Positions 8,330 through 16,800 of a stretch of DNA of 64,000 bases are shown one piece after another. Positions within the stretch are counted from its first letter, which is position 1. Each line of letters begins with the position of its first letter. A model generated the notes under the pieces. That model searched no databases and had not been told where the DNA came from. It saw nothing but the letters and a program-made list of their open reading frames with translations. The position numbers and the translations under genes were made by a program. The DNA comes from Methanoculleus sp. (lineage in GTDB: Archaea > Halobacteriota > Methanomicrobia > Methanomicrobiales > Methanoculleaceae), in assembly GCF_030019085.1 (NCBI RefSeq), contig NZ_JASEFJ010000002.1:1-64000 (forward strand), in the 5' to 3' direction.

Positions 8330-8947
8330 ATGATTACCGAAAACAGGATTGGAAAGCCATTAAAAGAGGTGGCCGGGTGTGTGAAGTCATGGAACTTTCG
8401 GGAGGCTTCTATCGGTCATGCGGCGATCAACGCCTGGTACAATCATCCGGATACTGCCAGGGTGGCAGGGATCGAGATCGCGGAGAAGAAGCGGGTTGAG
8501 GAACGACTGAAAGACCCGTTCATAAAGTCCCAGAACGTTGTGAAGGGCAGGAAGGTCTGTGTTGTAGGTCATTTTCCGTTCCTCGAGAAGCTGATTGCCC
8601 CGGTCTGTGACCTGAGTATTGTTGAGTGGGACCCGGAGGAAGGAGACTATCCGTATTCTGCCTGTGAGTATCTGCTGCCGGAGTCTGATTATGCGTTTTT
8701 GACCTGTGCTGCCGTCGGTGACAAAAGCATGCCGCGACTCCTTGAACTCTCAGAAAATGCAAAGGGTGTGACGATCGTGGGTCCTGGAACCCCGCTATCA
8801 TCAGTATTCTTTGATTACGGTGTCACCGATCTTTCGGGTTTTGTGGTAACAGATGTTACACTTGCCAGACGGATCGTTGCAGGAGCGGAAAGCCGGCGGA
8901 TATTCGGGGCGGGGATGAAGGTGGAGTACCTCCGACCGGAGGTTTGA
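8330..8947 (+). CDS. DUF364 protein (putative metal-chelation family), C-terminal half
   Basis: The 205 residues continue the family sequence directly after the TAG codon, in the same frame: the CVKSWNFREASIGHAAINAW region, then a Rossmann-like part with KVCVVGHFPFLEKL and a C-terminal TPLSSVFFDYGVTDLSG. Pfam describes DUF364 as possibly involved in heavy-metal chelation. No ribosome site precedes the ATG at 8330, so independent initiation looks weak. With the upstream GTPase and ABC ATPase it forms a putative metal-handling unit. Confidence 0.75.
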   Translation: MITENRIGKPLKEVAGCVKSWNFREASIGHAAINAWYNHPDTARVAGIEIAEKKRVEERLKDPFIKSQNVVKGRKVCVVGHFPFLEKLIAPVCDLSIVEWDPEEGDYPYSACEYLLPESDYAFLTCAAVGDKSMPRLLELSENAKGVTIVGPGTPLSSVFFDYGVTDLSGFVVTDVTLARRIVAGAESRRIFGAGMKVEYLRPEV

Positions 8948-9181
8948 AGGGGGTTGCGGCATATCTTTCGGTCTCATTGTCTTTTTTGAGACCCCGCTTC
9001 GTCTCTCCGGGACGGTTTTTTGTGGGCAATCATCGCACACTGCTCTCACCCCTCATTTGAGCGGCATGGCGGTGGGACGATCGCCGAAGGGCATTAAATG
9101 GCGTGTGATTTGAGGGTTATTGGGTGTAACTTACGGGAAAAGGTGGAGAGTTTGTTGTTCATATCGTTGTGTTACCGCCGC

Positions 9182-10147
9182 TCAGGACAGCTCTATATGC
9201 CCGGCGATCCTGAGTTTCCCGCCCTCGAGATAGTGTAGCACCGCCGTATCACCGGGGAGGTAGACGAGGTCCTTCTCAAGCGCGAGCGTGAGCGTCGGTC
9301 TCCGCCTCTCCCCGTCGTCCTGCACCGCCTCGACCCGTGCCGGTATGAACTGCATCCAGTGGCCGAGGTGGAGCACCATCCCGGGCGTGATAGGCGCCGG
9401 CCAGTACCTGACCAGCGTTGCCCGCGCCTTGATCCTCCCCCCTACGCATATGGCCGGATCATTTGAAAGGACATACCCGCGGTCGAGGTCTTCGGACTCG
9501 ATGTTCTTGAGCGCGAGCCCCACACGGTCGCCCTCTGCGGCCCGATCAAAGTCGTCGTCATGCTTCTGGATTGAGCGCACGGCGACAGTACGTTCTCCAG
9601 GATAGACCGTCAGGATATCGTGTTTCCTGATCTCGCCCCGCACAACGCCGCCAAGGATGACAGTTCCTATGCCGCGGACGTTGAAGTGGTGATCGATGGT
9701 TACCGTTCCCCTGGCACCGGCCTCTGGAGGAACGGCTTTACGGGCGTGTGCCCGGGCGATCAACCGTTCACGAAGCGCTATAGGGTCGTCGTCGATGAAC
9801 TCATAGCCTTCGAGCACCGTCCCCCGGAGTAGCGGCGCAAGATCTGCAGGGGTGAGGTAGTTCTTGAGTATTATGCTGCCCCGCTCTACTCCTGTTTCAT
9901 CGAGCATAAGCACCCATTCCCCGAATATCGGGGTGATCTCGTTCAGAACGATGATGGCCTCATCAGCCATCGATGCAGCATAAAAGAGCGGAGCCAGTCG
10001 CTCCGGGTAGCGCGCAGGCTCGATAAAGGTTACAGTATCCTCGCCCTTCTTCAGGTTATAAAAGATGATATCAGACTCCGTGCCCTTCTTCCCGAGGTCT
10101 TTTGCATAACCGGTGGGGCCGAGCACGGCAACATTCAGGTTGCCCAT
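9182..10147 (-). CDS. EF-Tu/EF-1A-like protein lacking a P-loop
   Basis: A 321-residue protein with a degenerate GTPase-like N-terminal domain (residues 1-125) and an EF-Tu domain-2-like beta-barrel (DHHFNVRGIGTVILGGVVRG, around residue 165). A domain-3-like C-terminus follows. Where a GTPase would have GxxxxGK[ST], it has GPTGYAKDLGKKG, so GTP binding is doubtful. Homologues in methanogens are annotated as EF-Tu domain 2 proteins of unknown role. The start MGNLNVAVLG at 10147 is preferred because a frame extending to 10240 has an unconserved N-terminus. It is convergent with DUF364 and divergent from btuC. Confidence 0.72.
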   Translation of the reverse strand: MGNLNVAVLGPTGYAKDLGKKGTESDIIFYNLKKGEDTVTFIEPARYPERLAPLFYAASMADEAIIVLNEITPIFGEWVLMLDETGVERGSIILKNYLTPADLAPLLRGTVLEGYEFIDDDPIALRERLIARAHARKAVPPEAGARGTVTIDHHFNVRGIGTVILGGVVRGEIRKHDILTVYPGERTVAVRSIQKHDDDFDRAAEGDRVGLALKNIESEDLDRGYVLSNDPAICVGGRIKARATLVRYWPAPITPGMVLHLGHWMQFIPARVEAVQDDGERRRPTLTLALEKDLVYLPGDTAVLHYLEGGKLRIAGHIELS

Positions 10148-10266
10148 ATGCCAGATCTCTTGGTTTTCGCGGGGTATGAGGTTTGCTCCGTTCGCGAGGG
10201 ACGGGCATCTCCCGCACCTTAATCCAAATAATTTTAACAAAGTAAATTTAATTTTTATATCTGACT

Positions 10267-11217
10267 ATGCGGAGGACAGCACCGCTAATTATCCTGGCAC
10301 TCATCTGTGCACTTCTAATCAGCGTGGGCTGTGCAGTCACCCTCGGACCGGCTGGCATCCCCATTAAGACCCTCCTATCTTCACCAACCACCCTGATGAT
10401 CTTCTGGGACGTTCGTCTTCCCAGGGTGATCACCGCGGCGCTGGTCGGTTGTGGGCTTGCCGTGGCGGGCACGGCGATGCAGGGGCTCTTCCGGAACCCC
10501 ATGGCAGACCCCTACATCATCGGTACCTCATCTGGCGGGGCGCTCGGGGCCACGATCGCCATAGTTCTCTTTGCCGGCAACGGCCGTCCCGTGCTGGCGT
10601 TCCTGGGAGCGATGGCCGCAACCTTCACCGTCTACTTCATCGCCAGGAGCGGGGGAAAGATCCCGGTCGAGACGTTGCTCCTCTCCGGTGTCGCACTCTC
10701 AACGCTTCTTTCAGCTCTCCTCTCCTTTCTGATGTATACCGCGGGGCGGAGCCTCCACCAGATCATGTTCTGGCTGATGGGTGGGTTCTGGAACGTATCC
10801 TGGAACGACTTCTTCATCGCTCTCCCTATCCTGATGGGGTGTGGAGGGGTCTACCTCTTCGCACGGGATCTCAACGTCCTCTCCCTGAACGAGGAGGATG
10901 CGATCCATCTCGGGGTGAACGTCGAGCAGGTAAAAGGGATACTCCTTGCTCTGAGCGCGTTCGTGACGGGGATAGCCGTTGCAGTAGCGGGATCGATCGG
11001 GTTCGTAGGGCTGATAACCCCTCACCTCATGCGTCTTATCGTCGGGCCAGACCATCGCGTCCTCATTCCAGCAGCCGCACTTGCCGGGGCCATCCTCCTT
11101 GTGTGGTCAGATACCCTCACCAGGACGTTTACAAACGATATGCCGGTCGGGATCATAACAGCATGTTTCGGTGCACCGTTCTTCATATACCTCCTGAGGA
11201 GCCGGATGAAAGCATGA
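10267..11217 (+). CDS. btuC: Corrinoid/iron-chelate ABC permease (FecCD/BtuC family)
   Basis: A 316-residue membrane protein with many helices and hallmark BtuC/FecD motifs: RLPRVITAALVGCGLAVAG, then GTAMQGLFRNPMADPYIIG, and GFVGLITPHLMRL near the C-terminus. It should form the homodimeric channel for a metal-chelate import system. It overlaps the ATPase gene by four bases (ATGA). Upstream AT-rich sequence around 10227-10250 could hold a TATA box for a nearly leaderless transcript. Substrate assignment to cobamide rests on the neighbours. Confidence 0.88.
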   Translation: MRRTAPLIILALICALLISVGCAVTLGPAGIPIKTLLSSPTTLMIFWDVRLPRVITAALVGCGLAVAGTAMQGLFRNPMADPYIIGTSSGGALGATIAIVLFAGNGRPVLAFLGAMAATFTVYFIARSGGKIPVETLLLSGVALSTLLSALLSFLMYTAGRSLHQIMFWLMGGFWNVSWNDFFIALPILMGCGGVYLFARDLNVLSLNEEDAIHLGVNVEQVKGILLALSAFVTGIAVAVAGSIGFVGLITPHLMRLIVGPDHRVLIPAAALAGAILLVWSDTLTRTFTNDMPVGIITACFGAPFFIYLLRSRMKA

Positions 11218-12470
11218 AGCCTATCGAGATCATCGGGGTCGACGTATCCTACGGGGCAAAGAAGATCCTGGAGGAGATCTCGTTCCACGCGGATAAGGGC
11301 GAGATCCTGGGGATCATCGGACCTAACGGTTCGGGGAAGACGACACTGCTCAAGGCGATGACCCGGGTCGTTGCCAGGGACTGCGGGGAGATCCTTCTCG
11401 AGAGCCATGACCTGGATACCCTGGGGCACCGTGAACTTGCCCGTCGGGTTGCGGTCGTTCCACAGGATATCTCGATCGGTTTTGACTACACGGTGCGTGA
11501 TATCGTCATGATGGGGAGACACCCCCACATCGGGAGGCTTGCCTCCGAGACGGCACGGGACGTGGAGATCTGTGAGCACGCCATGCGTCTTGCAAACGTC
11601 GCGCACCTTGTCGATACATCGGTGCACGATATCAGCGGTGGGGAACGCCAGAGGGTGCTCATCGCCAGGGCGCTTGCACAGGAACCAGAGATCCTCCTCC
11701 TCGACGAGGCTACCTCAAACCTGGATGTCAGTCACCAGGTCGAGATCCTAAACATCATCAGAGGCCTTACCGGGAGGATCACGGTGATCAGCGTCTTTCA
11801 CGACCTGAACCTGGCTGCATACTACTGTGATCGACTCCTCCTCCTCAAGGAGCGGAAGGTCTACGCCATCGGGGCACCTGCGGATGTCCTTACATGTGAG
11901 AACATCCGTGAGATCTTCGGGATGGAGACGCTCGTCAGACCACACCCACTGACCGGGAGACCCTACGTCCTGCCGGTCTACATGCAAACCACTGATGTCG
12001 GGGTGAACAGGCGGGTGCATGTCATCTGCGGTGGGGGGACGGGGTCGGATATCCTTTACCTGCTCCGTGCTGCAGGGTTCACTGTCACCTGTGGTGTCCT
12101 GAACGTCCTGGATACGGATTACGGGACGTCCATGCACCTGGGCATCTCCACCGTTGCAGAACCCCCTTTTCATGGCATAACCACGGCATCCCTTGCGGCT
12201 GCCAGGAAGTGGCTTGACCGGGCTGATGCCATAGTCGTGACGGCAATGCCTATAGGGCCCGGGAACCTCGATAACCTTCGTGTGCTGCTCGATTACCCGG
12301 GAAAGCCCATCATCATCTACGCCGGGAACGGCAGCGCCCGGATGGAGGACTACACCGGGGGCGAGGCAGATGCGGTTCTGGCTGAGATTGAGACTCGGGG
12401 GGCGTTGAGGGTCGAAGGAGCGGAGGATCTCATCGCCCTCCTCTCGAAAGGGCAGTTCGGTCGTGAATAG
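11214..12470 (+). CDS. btuD: Corrinoid ABC transporter ATPase with C-terminal extension (BtuD-like)
   Basis: A 418-residue ATPase. The ABC domain (residues 1-255) has Walker A GPNGSGKTT, the Q-loop VVPQD, signature ISGGERQR, Walker B ILLLDEATSNLD and a switch histidine in SVFHD. It is followed by about 155 residues of a separate alpha/beta domain starting near VHVICGGGTGSDILYLLRAA. Such extended BtuD proteins are known in archaea, but the extension's role is not. The start at 11214 overlaps the btuC stop. It drives uptake of the ligand held by the BtuF-like proteins downstream. Confidence 0.87.
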   Translation: MKPIEIIGVDVSYGAKKILEEISFHADKGEILGIIGPNGSGKTTLLKAMTRVVARDCGEILLESHDLDTLGHRELARRVAVVPQDISIGFDYTVRDIVMMGRHPHIGRLASETARDVEICEHAMRLANVAHLVDTSVHDISGGERQRVLIARALAQEPEILLLDEATSNLDVSHQVEILNIIRGLTGRITVISVFHDLNLAAYYCDRLLLLKERKVYAIGAPADVLTCENIREIFGMETLVRPHPLTGRPYVLPVYMQTTDVGVNRRVHVICGGGTGSDILYLLRAAGFTVTCGVLNVLDTDYGTSMHLGISTVAEPPFHGITTASLAAARKWLDRADAIVVTAMPIGPGNLDNLRVLLDYPGKPIIIYAGNGSARMEDYTGGEADAVLAEIETRGALRVEGAEDLIALLSKGQFGRE

Positions 12471-12533
12471 GCCCCGGGTCCCATGTGGGAGAAGACGGGG
12501 TCGCCGGTCTGAGAAGTTATTACGCTCAATGAG

Positions 12534-13616
12534 ATGCCTATTATGGTTATGCGATCCATACGCCTGACAATCTCTGTTTCGTTACTCGTGGTGTTCTTAC
12601 TTCTTGCCGCTACAGCGGGTGCTGTGCCCGTAACTGCCGGGGCGCCACCGGTAGCGATGGCAACGGCCGATGGCGGGCGCAGCGTAACGCTGACAGACGC
12701 TCTCGGGGAGACTGTCGTCATCCAGGGAAGGCCGGAGAGGATCATATCGCTTGCACCTTCCAACACCGAGATACTTTATGCCCTCGGGCTTGAGGACCGG
12801 GTGGTCGCCGTCACCGATTACTGTGACTACCCGCCGGAAACAGCCGATAAACCTACGGTTGGTGGATTCAGCACTGTCAACATCGAAAAGGTGATCGCGA
12901 TGAATCCGGATCTCATCCTTGCCGCGCCCGCCAATACGGAGGATCTCATCGACCGCTTGCGCTCGCTCGGGCTGACCGTCGTCACCCTCGACCCCCAGAC
13001 GATCGAGGACGTCCTGGATGAGATCGAACTTCTCGGCCGGGTGACCGGTAATGAGGCGGAGGCCTCGACGCTTGTTGCGGAACTGCAGGCGCGCATCGAT
13101 GCGGTGGTTGCAGAGACGGGAAACCGCACAGAACGCCCGTCTGTTGCTCACGTAATATGGTATGACCCGATCTGGGTCAGTGGCAGGGATACGTTCCAGG
13201 ACGAGGTCATCACGCTGGCTGGCGGGACAAATGCGTTTGGTTCGCGTGAGGGCTGGAGTATCGTCAGTCTCGAGGAATTTATTACCACCGACCCCGACTA
13301 CATCCTGGTCAGTTCTGGCAGCGGTATGGGTCAGGAGGGTTACGATGCCGTCTACAACTACATCGTGAGCGAACCCCGCCTCCAGAACCTTGATGCTGTC
13401 AGGGAAGGCCGTGTCTACGTCATCGATGCTGATATAGTCAGTCGCGGGGGACCGCGGATTGTGGACGCGCTGGAAGAGGTGGCGGCCATCCTCCAGCGGG
13501 AAACCCCGGCGCCGACCGCCCGGGCGACCACTGATGCGGCAGAGTCACCGGGGTCTGGTGTGGTCACGATAGTCTTTGCTCTGTTTGTGGTATTCCTGCT
13601 CTGGAAGGAGCGGTAG
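12534..13616 (+). CDS. btuF: Surface-anchored BtuF-like corrinoid-binding protein
   Basis: A 360-residue protein: signal peptide (about residues 1-35), a type III periplasmic-binding domain (about 45-320), then a short linker and a terminal hydrophobic helix. The binding domain has the SLAPSNTEILYALGL and VAVTDYCDYPPE motifs shared with BtuF. The C-terminus, SPGSG followed by a hydrophobic stretch and KER, looks like a PGF-CTERM anchor with PGF altered to PGS. The exact ATG is uncertain because 12534, 12543 and 12549 are all in frame and none has a clear ribosome site. It is close in sequence to the binding domain at the end of the gene at 17616. Confidence 0.85.
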   Translation: MPIMVMRSIRLTISVSLLVVFLLLAATAGAVPVTAGAPPVAMATADGGRSVTLTDALGETVVIQGRPERIISLAPSNTEILYALGLEDRVVAVTDYCDYPPETADKPTVGGFSTVNIEKVIAMNPDLILAAPANTEDLIDRLRSLGLTVVTLDPQTIEDVLDEIELLGRVTGNEAEASTLVAELQARIDAVVAETGNRTERPSVAHVIWYDPIWVSGRDTFQDEVITLAGGTNAFGSREGWSIVSLEEFITTDPDYILVSSGSGMGQEGYDAVYNYIVSEPRLQNLDAVREGRVYVIDADIVSRGGPRIVDALEEVAAILQRETPAPTARATTDAAESPGSGVVTIVFALFVVFLLWKER

Positions 13617-13736
13617 GATCGAAAAAGTTTGACCCGGGCAGGGGGCCAATATTTACCGCGAGATTTCCTGAGCGAGGGTTGCTGCCACAGCCCGCAATTT
13701 CTCTTTTTATAAACTTATAATAAACCATAAAAATGC

Positions 13737-13750
13737 CTGGAGGTCTCCAG
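13737..13750. repeat. 14-bp inverted repeat upstream of the propeller/DUF4430 gene
   Basis: CTGGAGGTCTCCAG has two perfect six-base arms around GT. It lies in the 230-base gap after btuF, about 30 bases before an AT-rich TATA region. It could be an operator or the hairpin of a terminator. No regulator gene is adjacent. Confidence 0.5.
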
Positions 13751-13779
13751 AAACCAGGTTGAGACTCGGCTACATAAGC

Positions 13780-13800
13780 AATTTATATATAATTATATAA
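13780..13800 (+). promoter_or_regulatory. TATA-rich promoter of the propeller/DUF4430 gene
   Basis: ATTTATATATAATTATATAA is the most AT-rich stretch in the neighbourhood and matches an archaeal TATA element. It gives the gene at 13849 a promoter separate from btuCDF, with a leader of about 35-45 bases. Confidence 0.55.
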
Positions 13801-13848
13801 AATTAATTTTGTAAAGTTTTATTAATTTAGATAAAGTATATTTGTACT

Positions 13849-16800
13849 ATGGCATCAGAACGGGTGCTCCCCCTTGCGGGATCTATTATCCTTTTGATAC
13901 TGCTCGTTGGAGTGGCGAGCGCATCATATCCAATGTTCCACCACGATCAACAACGGACTGGCTACGTCCCCGAAGAGGGGCCGCAGACAGACGCCATCCT
14001 CTGGGTGGTGGAGACCGCTGAATGGGCTGATGGTTCGCCTGCGGTGTATAACGGAAAAGTCTTCGTCCCCACATGGCCTGATATGAACTTCGGCGAAGCC
14101 AACCTGATGGGGCTTGTCTGCTATGACGCGGTCACCGGTGTGGAGGTCTGGACGAATGAACTCGGCGGCGCCAACGTTGGTTCCGTCTCAGGGGTCGCTG
14201 TCGCTGACGGTTGTGTCTACCTCGGCGGGACCGATGGACGACTCTACTGCATCGATGAGGAGACGGGGGATACGCTCTGGGTGAGCGATCGGATTGACAC
14301 CACCGGCTATTTTGGGCTCTCATCATCACCTCTCGTCTACGATGGAAAAATCTACGCCCTCTCCGCTTCAGATGGCGTGCTGCACGCCTTCAACCCTGAT
14401 GGTACCGAAGCCTGGAGATTTGAGACCGGTAACGGTGTGATATACTTCACCTCTCCTGCCGGTTACGATGGAAAGATCTACTGCGCAGGAAACAGGAGCC
14501 AGATCTTCTGCATCGATCCTGCAACGCAGACCGCCATCTGGACATTCAATCAGGGGGGATCGGTAAAGTCTTCGCCGGTCATCGGCGGGGACGGAACAGT
14601 CTATTTCACCACCTCGTCGCGGTGCTATGCCCTCGACAGCACCACGGGCACAGAGCGCTGGAACAGTTCGGTGACCGGAACGATGTCGACCCCTGCCCTT
14701 GCCGGTAGGTATATCTATGCAGGGGCATATGATGGCCTCCACTGCCTTGACGCCTCGACCGGCGATGAGGAATGGCATTTTCCAGCAAAAGAGGTCAATG
14801 TTGCACCGATCGTTGCCGGTAACCTCGTCTATGCCGCGACAAATGAGGAGACAGGAACCCTGTATGCGGTGGACGCCGGGACCGGCGAACCGGTATGGTC
14901 GTACTCCCTCGAGGCCCCGGGCGACGGGACTTACTCCGCGTTCTACACATCATCACCCGCCGTATCGGGCGGTGTTCTCTACATCGGAGCCGAGAACAAC
15001 CACTTCTACGCCTTCGGGGAAGGAGAGATACCTGGAGATACGTTTGCCGGATGGAGCGGAACTGTCGGTCTAACAGACGGTCAGACCTTCCGGGTCACTC
15101 CGTTCAACAACGATAGTGCCATCTACATCATCAACCGGACCTCAGCCCTCGGGGCTCTGGATGCCGCCGCAGTGAAAGGCGGGTTCAATTACACAGTCCA
15201 GGAGACGGAATGGGGTCTGTTCCTCTACTCTATCGGCGGTATCGCCTACAACGAGACCTCCTGGGACTCCTGGCTCTATTCAGTCAACGGCGTAGCCGCT
15301 GAGGTCGGGGCAGCCGATTATTCTCTCAAGGATGGGGATGTCGTCACCTACTGGTATGGTCCCTGGGGTTCATCGCCAGAAACCGCCCGTGCGGTAGTCA
15401 ACATCACTGTCTCCATCCCGCTACCCCCCGCACCGGTCACCACGTTATGGGACGGAACGGTGACCCTCACAGAAGGAGAGACCTTCCAGTTCGTCCCCTC
15501 GAACAACGAAAGTGCCTCGTACACGATTAACCGCACCACTGACCTCGGGGCGCTCGCTGCCGCCGCAGTGAGCGGCGGTTTCACCTTCAACGCCTCCGAT
15601 GCCTGGTATGCCTCCTACGGGTCGTTCCTGCTTGAAGATATCGCCGGCATTTCAAACGAGGACTGGACAGAGGAGAATGCACGCACATGGTCGATCTTCA
15701 TCAACGGTGCGGCAGCTCCAGCCGGACTCGGAGCGAACTCTCTCGCGGACGGCGACAGGCTCGCCTTCTATTACTGCCCTGCGGATCCATCCACGTATGC
15801 CCCGCTCACCGACCAGGCCGACTACGCCGTCATCATCACCGTCAGCCTTCGCGACTTTGCGTGGGAGGGATCGGTCAGTTTAACAGACGGTCAGACCTTC
15901 CAGGTCACTCCGTTCAACAACGAGAGTGCCATCTACATCATCAACCGGACCTCAGCCCTTGGGGCTCTGGATGCCGCTGCAGTGAAAGGCGGGTTCAATT
16001 ACACCCTTCAGGAGACGGAATGGGGTCTGTTCCTCTACTCTATCGGCGGTATCGCCTACAACGAGACTTCCTGGGACTCCTGGCTCTATTCAGTCAACGG
16101 CGTAGCCGCTGAGGTCGGGGCAGCCGATTATTCTCTCAAGGATGGGGATGTCGTCACCTACTGGTATGGTCCCTGGGGTTCATCGCCAGAAACCGCCCGT
16201 GCGGTAGTCAACATCACTGTCTCCATCCAGAAACCGGGTGGTGGTAGTGGCGGAGATGGCGGTGGCGGCGGTGATTCGTCACCCGCCTGGGTCAGCGTCA
16301 CCCTTGCAGCGGGCACATTCAATCTCACCGCGACGAACAGTGGAAAGACCTACACGGTCGATCGGCAGACCGCGCTGGGGGCCCTCGATGCGACGGGGAT
16401 CGCATACACCATCAACGACGCTTATTACCAGGAATACGGCTCGCTCTTCATTGACTCCATCAGGGGCAGGGCGAACGAAGGGGCCGCGGGCTGGATGTAC
16501 CAGGTGAACGCTGAAAGCCCTGCCGTCGGTGCAAACGTATATACCGTCCAGAACGGCGACGAGGTTGTCTTCTTCTGGAGCGAGAGTATGACTTCAACCC
16601 CGGCAACATCGCGGGATGCCATCTTCATCAAGGTCGTGACCCCGGCGTCGTCCGGTGGTTCTGGATCTGGTTCATCAGGAAGCAGCTCCGGCAGATCTGG
16701 TTCCACATCAACCACCGCGACCACGGGAACCGGTGGATCAGGAGAGATCCTCTCGTTCTCCCTTGGGTTACCGGCAGGAGCCACTGTCAAACTCGGAGAG

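Noticed and set aside
10449-11213. Long N-terminal extension of the btuD frame
   Set aside because: The extension is the btuC gene read in another frame. The ABC protein starts at the ATGA overlap at 11214.
13625-13848. Cobalamin riboswitch upstream of the propeller/DUF4430 gene
   Set aside because: No B12-box-like sequence was seen, and the region is mostly low-complexity AT.
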